A DNA stretch of 64,000 nt. Source: JAWKWA01 sp041397765 (lineage in GTDB: Bacteria > Pseudomonadota > Alphaproteobacteria > Rhizobiales > Hyphomicrobiaceae). The position numbers were made by a program, and so were the translations under genes. Below the pieces are notes generated by a model, which made no database searches, was not told where the DNA came from, and saw nothing but the letters and a program-made list of their open reading frames with translations. The stretch is taken from assembly GCA_041397765.1 (NCBI GenBank), contig JAWKWA010000015.1, positions 27,481 to 91,480 on the forward strand. Direction: 5' to 3'. Shown piece after piece: positions 1 through 7,766 of this stretch. Position 1 is the first letter of the stretch; every line of letters starts with the position of its first letter.

Positions 1-308
1 AGGCCCATGACGAAGGAGCGGGTGCCGTCGATCGGGTCGACGATCCAGCAATATTCGGCATCGCCCCGGGTGACGCCGTATTCCTCGCCGATGATGCCGT
101 GTCCAGGGAAACGTGCGCCCAGCTCGTGGCGGATGATCTCTCGGCGGCGCGATCTGCCGCTGTCACCGGATCAGATCCACCGATGCCGGACTTGTTCTCG
201 ACCGTCATCTGCCGGCGGAAATAGGAGAATGACCTCGGACGAAAGTCGTGCAAGATCGTGTGCGACCTCGACAAGGTTGTCGATACCCTGCTCGGATTTC
301 ACGCTCAT
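1..308 (-). pseudogene. Inositol monophosphatase family (HisN/SuhB-like) remnant, frameshifted and cut by the window edge
   Basis: Read on the minus strand from the ATG at 308 the frame begins MSVKSEQGIDNLVEV. Two more stretches in other frames continue the family: YFRRQMTVENKSGIGG, then EIIRHELGARFPGHG and the metal-binding signature WIVDPIDGTRSF. These are hallmarks of the inositol monophosphatase/histidinol-phosphatase fold, where the two aspartates of DPIDGT bind metal. Joining them needs two single-base shifts, near 221-226 and near 139-142, so no continuous protein of this family is encoded. The C-terminal half lies beyond position 1. The assignment to the superfamily is firm; which member (HisN or SuhB) is not. 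The remnant sits directly upstream of, and divergent to, three suhB-type small RNAs. Confidence 0.75.
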
Positions 309-417
309 CTCGGAAGCTCTCAGAACTTGGTGTCGGATCATCGGCTTGGGCGGCGATCGGCCGAATTGGCAGCGATCATTTGGCAGGAACTGGTTGTCGA
401 GGCATGAGACAAAGGTC

Positions 418-437
418 TTGTGGCATGACTACCACAA
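418..437. promoter_or_regulatory. Perfect 6-bp dyad, possible operator
   Basis: TTGTGG and CCACAA are exact inverted repeats separated by 8 bases. The dyad lies between the phosphatase remnant and the first small-RNA promoter, about 35 bases upstream of the -35 box. This resembles an operator for a dimeric regulator such as a GntR-type protein, but no regulator gene is present here and the role is inferred only. Confidence 0.3.
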
Positions 438-471
438 TTCAACATCAACGCGACGAATACCGGCGCGCGCC

Positions 472-500
472 CTTGAACGAAGCAGGAGGGAGGATCATAT
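472..500 (+). promoter_or_regulatory. Promoter of suhB-type sRNA copy 1
   Basis: CTTGAA at 472-477 is followed after 17 bases by TCATAT at 495-500, a housekeeping-type alphaproteobacterial promoter. The -35 box lies 77 bases upstream of the conserved GGGCGTTTCC core, exactly as at copy 2. Confidence 0.55.
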
Positions 501-506
501 AACTCG

Positions 507-600
507 TGTGGGCCGTTGACCTTCGGTCCGGTCCGCAATGCCCTCCTTGGGCGTTTCCTCCCTGACTTGGGCCGTACGGTCATACCGGCGGCCCTTTTTC
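507..600 (+). ncRNA. suhB / MmgR (alpha-r8) family small RNA, copy 1
   Basis: The predicted transcript starts about 7 bases after the -10 box. It contains the hairpin GCCC-TCCTT-GGGC, then the unpaired TTTCCTCCCT stretch that is complementary to Shine-Dalgarno sequences, then a terminator. The order and core match copies 2 and 3. From known families this is the alpha-r8 class (Rfam suhB; MmgR in Sinorhizobium, which limits PHB granules). This copy lacks one base in CCTAGACTTGG (it reads CCTGACTTGG). It probably acts in trans by base pairing with ribosome-binding sites; targets cannot be read from the sequence. Confidence 0.65.
569..599 (+). terminator. Rho-independent terminator of sRNA copy 1
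   Basis: GGGCCG at 569-574 pairs with CGGCCC at 589-594, extended inside by a weaker ACGGT/ACCG pairing. Five T residues follow. Confidence 0.75.
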
Positions 601-601
601 T

Positions 602-940
602 TGCCGACGCGCGCTGCCGGGGCCTCCTTGGGGACGGGGGCCCGCCGGACCTTGGACGACGCGTCTGTGCATCCAGCCAGATCGCATGGCACACGAAGCC
701 CTCGCAAGGGTGGAAATCGACCGAAGCTCGCCGATTGCTCCCGCGGCATAGGTGCCATGCGACTCGACCGGCCAACCGTCGGAAGCTCGCCGCCGGTCCC
801 CATCCGTTGTGTGAGCCATCCTATCAAGCAACTGAAAATGCTCGATAATTTTAGACCCGGCAGGATGGTTCGGGAGGCCCGAGGGGCACCGGCGACCGGC
901 CTTGGTGCGACGCCCGGATGCGACCTGCGACGCAAGCGCT
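602..940. other. Intergenic stretch between sRNA copies 1 and 2, no gene recognised
   Basis: Open frames here overlap on both strands and show no family motif, start signal or coding periodicity that I can recognise. The stretch could be remnant DNA. It ends at the promoter of the second sRNA. Confidence 0.5.
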
Positions 941-969
941 CTTGAACAGCCGTATAGCTAGTTCTATAT
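941..969 (+). promoter_or_regulatory. Promoter of suhB-type sRNA copy 2
   Basis: CTTGAA at 941-946, a 17-base spacer and CTATAT at 964-969 form the best sigma-70-type promoter in this part of the window. Transcription should start near 976. Confidence 0.7.
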
Positions 970-975
970 TGCAGT

Positions 976-1073
976 GCAGTAGCGGTCGGCCTTGCCGGCT
1001 GCTGCTCCGCCCTTCATGGGCGTTTCCTCCCTAGACTTGGGCCGTTCGCCAAAAGCGGACGGCTCTTTTTTTT
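976..1073 (+). ncRNA. suhB / MmgR (alpha-r8) family small RNA, copy 2
   Basis: This copy has the same layout as copy 1: hairpin CGCCC-TTCAT-GGGCG, exposed TTTCCTCCCTAGACTT, then a strong terminator. The hairpin loop differs from copy 3 while both stem arms are kept, which supports a structured RNA rather than a protein-coding repeat. The clear promoter upstream shows it is transcribed on its own. The family assignment is from memory of the alpha-r8/suhB consensus; a covariance search would settle it. Confidence 0.75.
1041..1073 (+). terminator. Rho-independent terminator of sRNA copy 2
   Basis: GCCGTTCGC at 1041-1049 pairs with GCGGACGGC at 1055-1063 (one G-U pair) across a CAAAA loop. Eight T residues follow at 1066-1073. 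Confidence 0.85.
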
Positions 1074-1203
1074 GGCCGCCCGCCGGCAGAGCCAATGCCT
1101 TGCAAATCAAGCACGTTTTCGTGATCTGCCGGGACTTGGCGGGGCTCCCGCCGGCCCCCGGCGCCATGTCCGCGGACGGGATGTCGCGCTGCGCGATTTT
1201 GCA

Positions 1204-1232
1204 CTTGCGTTTTGTGCGCCGCACACATAGCT
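1204..1232 (+). promoter_or_regulatory. Probable promoter of suhB-type sRNA copy 3
   Basis: CTTGCG at 1204-1209 with ATAGCT at 1227-1232 gives a 17-base spacer. The boxes are weaker than those of copies 1 and 2, and the distance to the RNA core is about 5 bases shorter. Confidence 0.4.
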
Positions 1233-1237
1233 TGCCG

Positions 1238-1330
1238 GCGACTGGCGGCTCCGGCCGTCGGTCTCCGCCCTCCTTGGGCGTTTCCTCCCTAGACTTGGGC
1301 CGTTCGCTGATGCGGGCGGCCTCTTTTTTT
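1238..1330 (+). ncRNA. suhB / MmgR (alpha-r8) family small RNA, copy 3
   Basis: The hairpin CGCCC-TCCTT-GGGCG, the unpaired TTTCCTCCCTAGACTT and the terminator repeat the architecture of copy 2, with near-identity from about 1266 to 1307. The three copies lie within 860 bases, all on the plus strand, so they look like a local duplication. It ends 39 bases before the stop codon of the convergent amidohydrolase gene. Confidence 0.75.
1299..1330 (+). terminator. Rho-independent terminator of sRNA copy 3
   Basis: GCCGTTCGC at 1299-1307 pairs with GCGGGCGGC at 1312-1320 around the loop TGAT. Seven T residues follow at 1324-1330. Confidence 0.85.
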
Positions 1331-1369
1331 GGTCGCGCGCTCTCGACGCCGACCCGCTCCAGATGCCGC

Positions 1370-2269
1370 TCACTCGGCCGCAGCCGCCCGCGGTGCCGCG
1401 AGAATCGGCAGGGCTGCGATGAGGCTCGCAACCGAGAGCTCGAGGTGCCGGCGGATCGTCGCGAAGCCCTCGGCCGGCGTCACGCTCGGCTCGTGCATAT
1501 AGAGTGCGCGGTTGATCTCGATCTGGATGGCATGAACGCCACGGCCCGGCTGGCCGTAGTGCTCGGTGATGTAGCCGCCGGCATAGGGTCGGTTCATGGC
1601 GACCTCGTAGCCAAGCCCGACCAGGGAGCGGCGCAGCGCCTGCGCGATCAGCGGATCGCAGGCGGTGCCGAAGCGGTCGCCGATGACGAAATCCGGCCGG
1701 CTGCCGGCCGGGCCGCCATTGACCGAGGGCATGGAGTGGCAGTCGACCAGCACGGCGAGGCCGAAGCGCTGGCGTGCCCGCTCGACGAGCGCTGCGAGCG
1801 CATCGTGATAGGGCCGATAGAGCCGGTCGATCCGTTCGAAGGCCGCCGAGATCGCCAGCGGCCGGCGATAGATCTCCTCGCTGTCGGCAACGATCCGCGC
1901 GATCGTGCCGAGGCCGCCGGCGACGCGTGCCGAGCGGGTATTGGCAAAGGTTGGGACGCTGTCGCGGAAGAGCTCGGGATCGAGCTCGTAGGGCTCGCGG
2001 TTGACGTCGAGATAGACGCGCGGGAAGCGGGCTGCGATGAGCGGCGCGCCGAGGCCGGTGACCGGTGTCATCAACTCGTCGACGAAGGCGTCCTCGGACT
2101 TCCTGAGGCTGGCCGGCGACAGGCGCGACTGCTCGATCAGCGCGCTTGGATAGGTCCGTCCGGAATGGGGGGAGGAGAACACCAGCGGCACCGCGATCGT
2201 GGCGGGCTCGTGGATGTCGAAGGGCGGCGTCAGCTCCTCGAGGATGGACTGGCGTTCACGGTCGGTCAT
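1370..2269 (-). CDS. N-formylglutamate amidohydrolase family protein
   Basis: The 299-residue protein has the family signatures SSPHSGRTYP near residue 33 and VDCHSMPS near residue 175, which carry the presumed metal-binding histidines, and has the usual family length. Enzymes of this family split N-formyl-L-glutamate into formate and glutamate, the last step of one histidine-degradation route; many paralogues in rhizobia have no assigned substrate. No other hut gene is nearby, so a specific role in histidine use is not supported. The start at 2269 overlaps the stop of an upstream 26-codon open frame (2266-2346) in an ATGA junction. The gene next door, divergently oriented, is cpdR, an arrangement common in Hyphomicrobiales. 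It has no signal peptide and should be cytoplasmic. Confidence 0.85.
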   Translation of the reverse strand: MTDRERQSILEELTPPFDIHEPATIAVPLVFSSPHSGRTYPSALIEQSRLSPASLRKSEDAFVDELMTPVTGLGAPLIAARFPRVYLDVNREPYELDPELFRDSVPTFANTRSARVAGGLGTIARIVADSEEIYRRPLAISAAFERIDRLYRPYHDALAALVERARQRFGLAVLVDCHSMPSVNGGPAGSRPDFVIGDRFGTACDPLIAQALRRSLVGLGYEVAMNRPYAGGYITEHYGQPGRGVHAIQIEINRALYMHEPSVTPAEGFATIRRHLELSVASLIAALPILAAPRAAAAE

Positions 2270-2747
2270 CGCGCGAGGCCTGTCGATCGGAAGGTGCGGC
2301 CGGCGACGCGCCCATAGGTCGGGATCGAGAGATTTTCGAGGTCCATGGCCTCACGGGCGGTCCGGCTCCGCCATCTGCACCGCCTCGCCGAACCTGCCCC
2401 GGCGAGCGCCGGAACGGCGTGGCCCCTTCTCCTCCGCTCGAACGGCTCCGCCATGGCGGTGCGTCTCCCTCGCTGTCGATGAGTGCCGCGGGCAGGCACC
2501 GGGCCCGCCGGGCTGGGTGACCATCGGTGAGAACGCATCATCGGCCAGCTTCCCCAGGCTGTCCACGGACACCTCGCCCCTGTCCGCAACGCAAGCGTCG
2601 ATTTGGCAGGCGGCGTTCCGTTCGAGGCAAGCCCGGTCGCTGCTCGTCGCCGACGGCGGGCCGATCACGGCGGCGGCGCGCCGCTTCACCTGCTGTTTAC
2701 CAGGGCGGAGCAAAATCCGAGCGGCTTTCGATCTCCTGGAACTTCAT
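2270..2747. other. Intergenic region between the divergent amidohydrolase and cpdR genes
   Basis: Nothing in this 478-base stretch resembles a known gene family. It must hold the promoters of both flanking genes. The only small coding candidate is a 26-codon minus-strand frame at 2266-2346 whose stop overlaps the amidohydrolase start. Confidence 0.4.
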
Positions 2748-3138
2748 ATGTCCATCTACGACCTGCTCGAACGACCGCTGCGCCGCATCCTCCTTGCCGA
2801 GGACGACGATTCCATGCGCCGCTTCCTGGTGAAGGCGCTCGAGAAAGCGGGCTATCAGGTGGTGTCCTTCGACAACGGGTCCGACGCCTATGACCGTCTG
2901 CGCGAGGAGCCGTTCACGCTGCTCCTGACCGACATCGTCATGCCGGAGATGGATGGCATCGAGCTGGCGCGCCGGGCGAGCGAGCTCGATCCCGACATCA
3001 AGATCATGTTCATCACCGGCTTCGCGGCCGTCACGCTCAACAATGACGACTTCGCGCCCAAGGACGCCAAGGTGCTCTCCAAGCCCTTCCACCTGAAGGA
3101 TCTGGTGAGCGAGGTCGATCCGCCTGCTCGCCGCCTGA
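2748..3138 (+). CDS. cpdR: CpdR-like single-domain response regulator, with a one-base shift near its end
   Basis: The product is a stand-alone receiver domain. The acidic pair of LLAEDDD, the phospho-acceptor in LLLTDIVMPEMDG, the FITGFAA switch segment and the lysine of LSKPFH are all present. The sequence closely follows Caulobacter/rhizobial CpdR, an adaptor whose unphosphorylated form brings substrates to the ClpXP protease during the cell cycle. After KDLVSEVD the frame as given runs on to 3257 with 40 residues of unrelated sequence, overlapping the ompA-like gene. Removing one C at 3120-3121 restores the usual ending DRLLAA and a stop at 3136-3138. I therefore give the restored end; the extra base is either an assembly error or a real C-terminal change. 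The protein should be cytoplasmic and polar during part of the cycle. Confidence 0.85.
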
Positions 3139-3237
3139 GCGGGCGCAGCCAGGCCCTCGTCGAAACGACGGCGGCCGGCCCCAGCATGGCCGAGACCGGC
3201 GGCCGCCCCGGCATTCATGGCGAATGCCTGCCTGTCC

Positions 3238-4518
3238 TCAATCCCAGCGGACGCTGAACTCGATCCGCCGGTTCTGGGCCTTGCCGTCTTCGCTGTAATT
3301 GGGCGCGACCGGCCGCTCCTCGCCATAGCCGACGGGGAAGAGGCGGTTCTGGTCGATACCGCCGCGCGTCAGATAGTCGGCGACGGCATAGGCCCGCTCC
3401 TCGCTGAGGCGCTGGTTGAAGGGCTCCGAGCCGTCGCTGTCGGTATGACCGGAGATCTCGATCGAGGTGTCCGGACAGCGATTGGCGACGGTGGTCAGGT
3501 CGTCGAGCAATTCGCGGCTCTGGCGGTCGATATGGGCGCTGCCGGAATCGAACAGCACCTGGCGCTCATAGAGCAGCGAGTCGAAATATTCCTGGCAGAG
3601 ATCCGGCTTGATGCGCTCGCGCCGGCGGATCTCGGTCAGGGCATAGCGGCGCGGCGGCGGCCGGCGCACCACGAATTCCTCGTCCGCTTCCTGGCCGCAG
3701 CGTCCGATCGAGGTCCGCGTGAAGATCTGGCCAGACAGGCCGACGATGAGCTCGTACTCGACGCCGCCACGGCAGGCCTTGATCAGGTGGCGCGACTGGC
3801 GCTGGCCGGAGAACTTGATGCCGCCATAGCCCTGCCCGACGAGATAGCCGTTCACCCGGTCACGGGAGGCGTAGAAGTCGCTATCCCGGGGCTTCCTGCG
3901 CGCATACTGCTCCTCCGCGTCGCGGCACTTGCCGATGACCTTGCGAGAGCGGATGTCGCCGAAGCGGTTCATGGTCAGGCGCACGCGGTTGCGACCCTGG
4001 CAGGCCTCGGCGACGAGCCCCGGCGGGCGCGTGTCGGTGAAATCGACCTCCGAATAGCCGCGGCCCTCGAGCAGGCGCGAGATGTCGGAGGGGCCCCGGC
4101 CCTTCTTCTGCGAGCCGCCGCTGCCGTAGCTGCCGCCGCTGCCATAGCTGCCGCCACTGCCGTAGCTTCCCCCGCTGCTCTTCCTTCCGCCGCCACGGCA
4201 ATCACCGGTACGGCTGCGATTGACGATGTCGCCCCACTGGTTCAGCCGAAGGCGATACTGGTCGTCGCCGAGACAGGCCTCGGCGACGTAGACGGGCAGG
4301 TTGCGGTCGATGAGGCGGATGCGGTCGTAGCCGCGGCTCTTCAGGATCTCGACGACGCGCTTGGGCGTATAGGCGACCGTCTCGATCGTCGTGCCGCCAC
4401 CCGTCGGGCGGGCCGCTCCGGCCGGAACCGTGGCCGCCGCCGAGGCCGGTGATCCGATCAGTGACAGAAGCAGGGCGCCTGCAATGCCGCAGGCTGCCGC
4501 AAGGCTGTGCGGGCTCAT
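3238..4518 (-). CDS. OmpA-family outer membrane protein with three Cys-paired modules
   Basis: The 426-residue protein starts with a Sec signal peptide (residues 1-27, ending ASA). Three related modules of about 55 residues follow at about 53-108, 143-199 and 220-275. Each has a GY near its start and the pattern A-C-x-G ... G-x-I ... G-x-C, with cysteines at 82/107, 173/198 and 249/274, always 25 residues apart. A flexible SGGSYG linker repeat at about 115-136 separates the first two. The C-terminal part (about 315-426) is an OmpA peptidoglycan-binding domain with ISGHTDSDGS, NQRLSEERA and NRRIEFSV. It probably anchors the outer membrane to the wall. A GGGGAAG ribosome-binding site supports the start at 4518. 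The role of the modules, which resemble PepSY-like folds, is unknown. Confidence 0.85.
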   Translation of the reverse strand: MSPHSLAAACGIAGALLLSLIGSPASAAATVPAGAARPTGGGTTIETVAYTPKRVVEILKSRGYDRIRLIDRNLPVYVAEACLGDDQYRLRLNQWGDIVNRSRTGDCRGGGRKSSGGSYGSGGSYGSGGSYGSGGSQKKGRGPSDISRLLEGRGYSEVDFTDTRPPGLVAEACQGRNRVRLTMNRFGDIRSRKVIGKCRDAEEQYARRKPRDSDFYASRDRVNGYLVGQGYGGIKFSGQRQSRHLIKACRGGVEYELIVGLSGQIFTRTSIGRCGQEADEEFVVRRPPPRRYALTEIRRRERIKPDLCQEYFDSLLYERQVLFDSGSAHIDRQSRELLDDLTTVANRCPDTSIEISGHTDSDGSEPFNQRLSEERAYAVADYLTRGGIDQNRLFPVGYGEERPVAPNYSEDGKAQNRRIEFSVRWD

Positions 4519-4756
4519 CTTTTCTTCCCCTACCGGGAAGGGCCAACACCTGGGCAGGACACCCCCATGCCGACACCTTCTATGTCATCAGGAGAGGATA
4601 ATCACAGATTGTGGCAAAGCATGGCAACCACTCGCTGATCCGGTATCGGCTCGCGTGGCCGGCGGCACACGGATGATCGTCCGCCTCGAGCGGTTCCGCT
4701 TCCACCCGGGAAGCCGCTTCTTCTTGACGTCACGGCGTCCAGCGGCCATCCCTGAG

Positions 4757-5178
4757 GCGCCAGTCGGCCGGATGGTTGCTGTCGGCGCGCTCAGCCTTCG
4801 GGCGGGGCGTCCGGCAGAGGAAAGTCCGGGCTCCAGGACCAAGGGTGCCGGATAACGTCCGGCGAGGGCGACCTCAGGGACAGTGCCACAGAGAACGAAC
4901 CGCCCGGGATCCGTCCCGGGTAAGGGTGAAAAGGTGCGGTAAGAGCGCACCGCGCGCGCGGCAACGGGCGCGGCAGGGAAAACCCCACCCGGAGCAAGAC
5001 CGAATAGGGGCAGCGAGGTGCGGCGGCCGGGCAACCGGGCGTCGGGCCAGGCGAGGTCCGCCGAGCTGCCCGGGTTGGTTGCACGAGGCGCCGGGCGACC
5101 GGCGTCCCAGATGAATGGCCATCACGCATCGGCTCCGGCCGGTGCCGTACAGAACCCGGCTTAGAGGCCGGCTGGCAA
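4757..5178 (+). ncRNA. rnpB: RNase P RNA (bacterial type A)
   Basis: Diagnostic conserved blocks occur in the right order: GAGGAAAGTCCGGGCTCC (about 4816), the GGTGAAAAGGTGCGGTAAGA block (about 4925), and the 3' ACAGAACCCGGCTTA (about 5150). The ends pair as helix P1: CCAGTCGGCC at 4760-4769 with GGCCGGCTGG at 5166-5175. The RNA is the catalytic part of RNase P, which trims the 5' leaders of tRNA precursors. The ends are set from P1 and could be off by a few bases. Confidence 0.95.
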
Positions 5179-5270
5179 TTTCCTCGATCCCCGCCCCTTG
5201 CCGGGACCGCGACGGACGATTGAGGCGTTCGGGCGACGTGCCACGTTCGCCGGCAGGGAGGGAGACGATC

Positions 5271-5648
5271 ATGACGGCCCGTCAGCCGACGCCCCGCGAG
5301 ATCGTCGATCGCCAGCTCGCGCTCTACAATGCCCGCGACCTGGAGCCCTATCTGGCGCTGTTCGATGCGGCCGCCGAGCTCGTCGACCTGCCCTCCGGCA
5401 AGGTTCTGGCGCGCGGCATCGAGGACATCCGCGCGCTCTATGCGGCGCGCTTCGCCAATCCCGATCTCTACTGCCGGGTGCATGCCCGGATGGAGCTCGG
5501 CACGCACGCCATCGACCGCGAGACGCTGCATGGCCTGCCGGGCGGACCGGTCGAGGTGCTCGCCCTCTACGAGGTGCGGCAGGGGCTGATCACCCGTATC
5601 CATTTCCTGCGCGAGCCGACCCCGGGTGAGGAACGGTCGAGACGTTGA
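5271..5648 (+). CDS. SnoaL/NTF2-like domain protein
   Basis: This 125-residue protein has the small alpha+beta barrel pattern of SnoaL-like proteins: an N-terminal helix (REIVDRQLALYNARDLEPYL), a strand with LPSGKVLARG and a helix for IEDIRALY, then C-terminal strands ending in GLITRIHFLRE. Steroid-isomerase-type catalytic residues are not obvious, so no reaction is proposed. The ATG at 5271 follows AGGGAGGGAGA at good spacing. Open frame continues upstream only through rnpB, so this start is well supported. It stands alone between rnpB and the secreted Cys-rich gene. Confidence 0.7.
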   Translation: MTARQPTPREIVDRQLALYNARDLEPYLALFDAAAELVDLPSGKVLARGIEDIRALYAARFANPDLYCRVHARMELGTHAIDRETLHGLPGGPVEVLALYEVRQGLITRIHFLREPTPGEERSRR

Positions 5649-5788
5649 CGGGTGGCGCCTTTCCGGGTTCCGCTGGCGGCCTGGTTGTGTCAGTCTTGCA
5701 GAAACGGCATGGCAGACGCGCGTCGCCCGCGCGCGGGTCGTGCCAGTCCTTGAACCAAGCCCCGCACCGACCGAAAGGGAGACCGACG

Positions 5789-6124
5789 ATGACCCATCGC
5801 CAGTTCCTCGCCACGATCGCCGGCGTCGTGCTCGCGGCCCTCGCCGCCACCGCCGCGCCGGCACTTGCGGCATCATCCTGCAGCACGTCTGCCCGACAGC
5901 AATGCCTCGTCGTCGCCGAGACGGCGACCACCGCGACGGCGAGCACCAGTGCCGCCACGGTCGAAAGCTGCTGCTATGGCGACATGGAAGGCGACACCTG
6001 CGGACGCACCTCGCCGAGCAAGGGCGGCTGCGAGTTCAGCCTCGTCTACAAATGCGGCTCGGCCGGCATGACCTGCGACGGCGATGCCGACAGCGGCCGC
6101 TGCTACTGCAATCCGCAGCAGTAG
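5789..6124 (+). CDS. Small secreted protein with ten cysteines, unknown function
   Basis: The 111-residue product has a Sec signal peptide (basic MTHRQ, hydrophobic core, ALA near residue 28). The mature part, about 83 residues, holds ten cysteines including a CC pair, with many small and acidic residues. The even number suggests up to five disulfides and a compact exported domain. I recognise no family. AAAGGGAGA stands at the correct distance before ATG 5789. It lies 140 bases after the SnoaL-like gene on the same strand and has no obvious partner. It could be a periplasmic or secreted stability-rich protein; nothing in it points to an enzyme. Confidence 0.65.
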   Translation: MTHRQFLATIAGVVLAALAATAAPALAASSCSTSARQQCLVVAETATTATASTSAATVESCCYGDMEGDTCGRTSPSKGGCEFSLVYKCGSAGMTCDGDADSGRCYCNPQQ

Positions 6125-6316
6125 AGCCTGATCGGTCGAGATGCGTGCGGCCATGCGCGCATCGAAGGCGTGAATCGACGCTTGAGGCCATGAGTTGCGC
6201 ATGTCCGAGAGTTGGAGCATGCCCGAGTTAGAGAATGTCGAAGGGGGCGAGCCGATTGCCTGCGGTCGGCCCTTTCCTGGCTGCCTGCACATTGGCGACC
6301 GTGGTCGACGGCCGAA

Positions 6317-6341
6317 GGGCGGACCGGGCTCCGGCCCGCCC
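6317..6341. terminator. Inverted repeat after the aminotransferase remnant
   Basis: GGGCGGACCGG and CCGGCCCGCCC form a hairpin 16 bases beyond the stop of the minus-strand pseudogene. There is no clear T-run on either strand, so its action as an intrinsic terminator is uncertain. Confidence 0.35.
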
Positions 6342-6356
6342 CTCGCCGACTTTGCG

Positions 6357-7766
6357 TCAGGAGATCCGGTAGCCCTCGCGCGTCAGGTCGTCGGCGACCT
6401 TGCGGATGCCGGCCTCGAGCCGGCCGACCAGCAGATCGACCTCCTCCTCGCTGAGGATCAAGGGCGGGGAGAGGATGTTGAGGTGCTCGAGCGGCCGCAC
6501 GATGAGGCCGACCTCCTCGCAGGCGTCCGAGATCCGCTTGCCGATATTGACGCCCTCGGGAAACACCTCGCGGCGTCCCTTGTCCTGAACATACTCCGTG
6601 CACATCATGAAATGGCTGCCGCGCACGTCGCCGACGATCGGCAGATCGGCGAGCGCCCGCACGCGTCTCTCGAACTCAGCGCCGACGCTGCGGACATGCC
6701 CCAGAATGTCCTCGCGCTCCATGATCTCGATGTTCTTCAGGCCGGCGACGCAGGCGACCGGGTGGCCCGAATAGGTATAGCCGTTGGTGAACCAGACATC
6801 CTCGCCCGGCGCGCTCATGCCCTCGTAGAGCTCATCCGAGATGATGGTGGCGGCGAGCGGCAGATAGCCCGAGGTCAAGCCCTTCGCCGCGACGATGACG
6901 TCGGGCTCGATGCCGAACATGTCGTGCGAGGCGAACCAGTGGCCGACCCGGCCGAACGCCGTCACCACCTCGTCCGAGACGAGCTTGACGTCGTAGCGCT
7001 TCAGCACCTCGGCGGTGCGCTTGTGATAGCCGGGCGGCGGCACGATGACGCCGCCGGCGCCGAGGATCGGCTCGGCGATGAAGGCGGCGACCTTCTCCGG
7101 TCCGATCTCGAGAATCTTGTCCTCGAGCTCCTTCACCAGAAAATCGCAGAACTCCTCGACCGACATGCCCTCCGGCCGCCGATAGGGATTGGGCGAGGAG
7201 ACGTGGTGCACCCAGTCGGAGATGTAGTGGAAATAGGGCGAGTGGTCGCCCGGCCGCCCCGTCATCGACATGCCGAGATAAGTGCTGCCGTGATAGCCGT
7301 CGCGCCGCGAGATGACGTGGCGTTTCTCGGGCTGGCCCTTGCGATTGAAGTAGAAATGGATGAGGCGGATGGCGCTGTCGTCGGCGGCCGAGCCCGAGCA
7401 GGAGAAGGCGACGTGGTTGAGGTTATGGCGCGAGCTCGGCGAGCTTGGCGGCGAGCTCGGCGGCGGGCGCATTGGTCGTGTCGACGAAGGCGTTGAAGAA
7501 TGCAAGCCGTTTCACCTGCTCGGCGATGGCGTCCGCCATCTCGGCGCGGCCATGGCCGATATTGACGCACCGCTACGCCGATGCCGTCGAGATAGCGCGC
7601 CGGCCCTGGCTGTCGGCGCATAGGCGCCGCGCCCCTCGGTGATGACGAGCGAGCCGTCCTTCTTGAAGCTGTCGAAATGCGTCCAGGGATGGACGAAGTG
7701 GTCGCGGTCCTTCCGCCAGATGTCGTCGGTGTCGTAGTTGGAGGCGGGCGTGCCCCAATCGCTCAT
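6357..7766 (-). pseudogene. Class III (omega-amino acid:pyruvate type) aminotransferase, frameshifted
   Basis: The N-terminal part (MSDWGTPASNYDTDDIWRK onward, start at 7766) and a long C-terminal part in a different frame together make a nearly complete fold-type I aminotransferase. Visible landmarks are HFYFNRKGQPEKR, RRDGYHGST, LVSDEVVTAFGR and the PLP lysine in AAKGLTSGYLPL. Joining them needs shifts near 7594, near 7573 and near 7423. The stretch at 7573 also lost bases from the expected LW of GIGGLWCVNIGHG and now reads a stop. These are not run-length differences, so the gene looks truly broken. An intact gene of this type would transfer an amino group from an amine or omega-amino acid to pyruvate. 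Confidence 0.8.

Noticed and set aside
602..940. Possible transposase remnant between sRNA copies
   Set aside because: No DDE motif, terminal repeats or target duplications are visible; the short peptides are compatible with chance.
4112..4185. Short repeat array resembling a CRISPR or VNTR
   Set aside because: The repeats encode the in-frame SGGSYG linker of the OmpA-like protein and have no spacers.
3217..4452. Plus-strand open frame of 411 codons opposite the OmpA-like gene
   Set aside because: It is an antisense shadow with repetitive Ala/Asp composition and no motif, while the minus strand encodes a clear OmpA protein.
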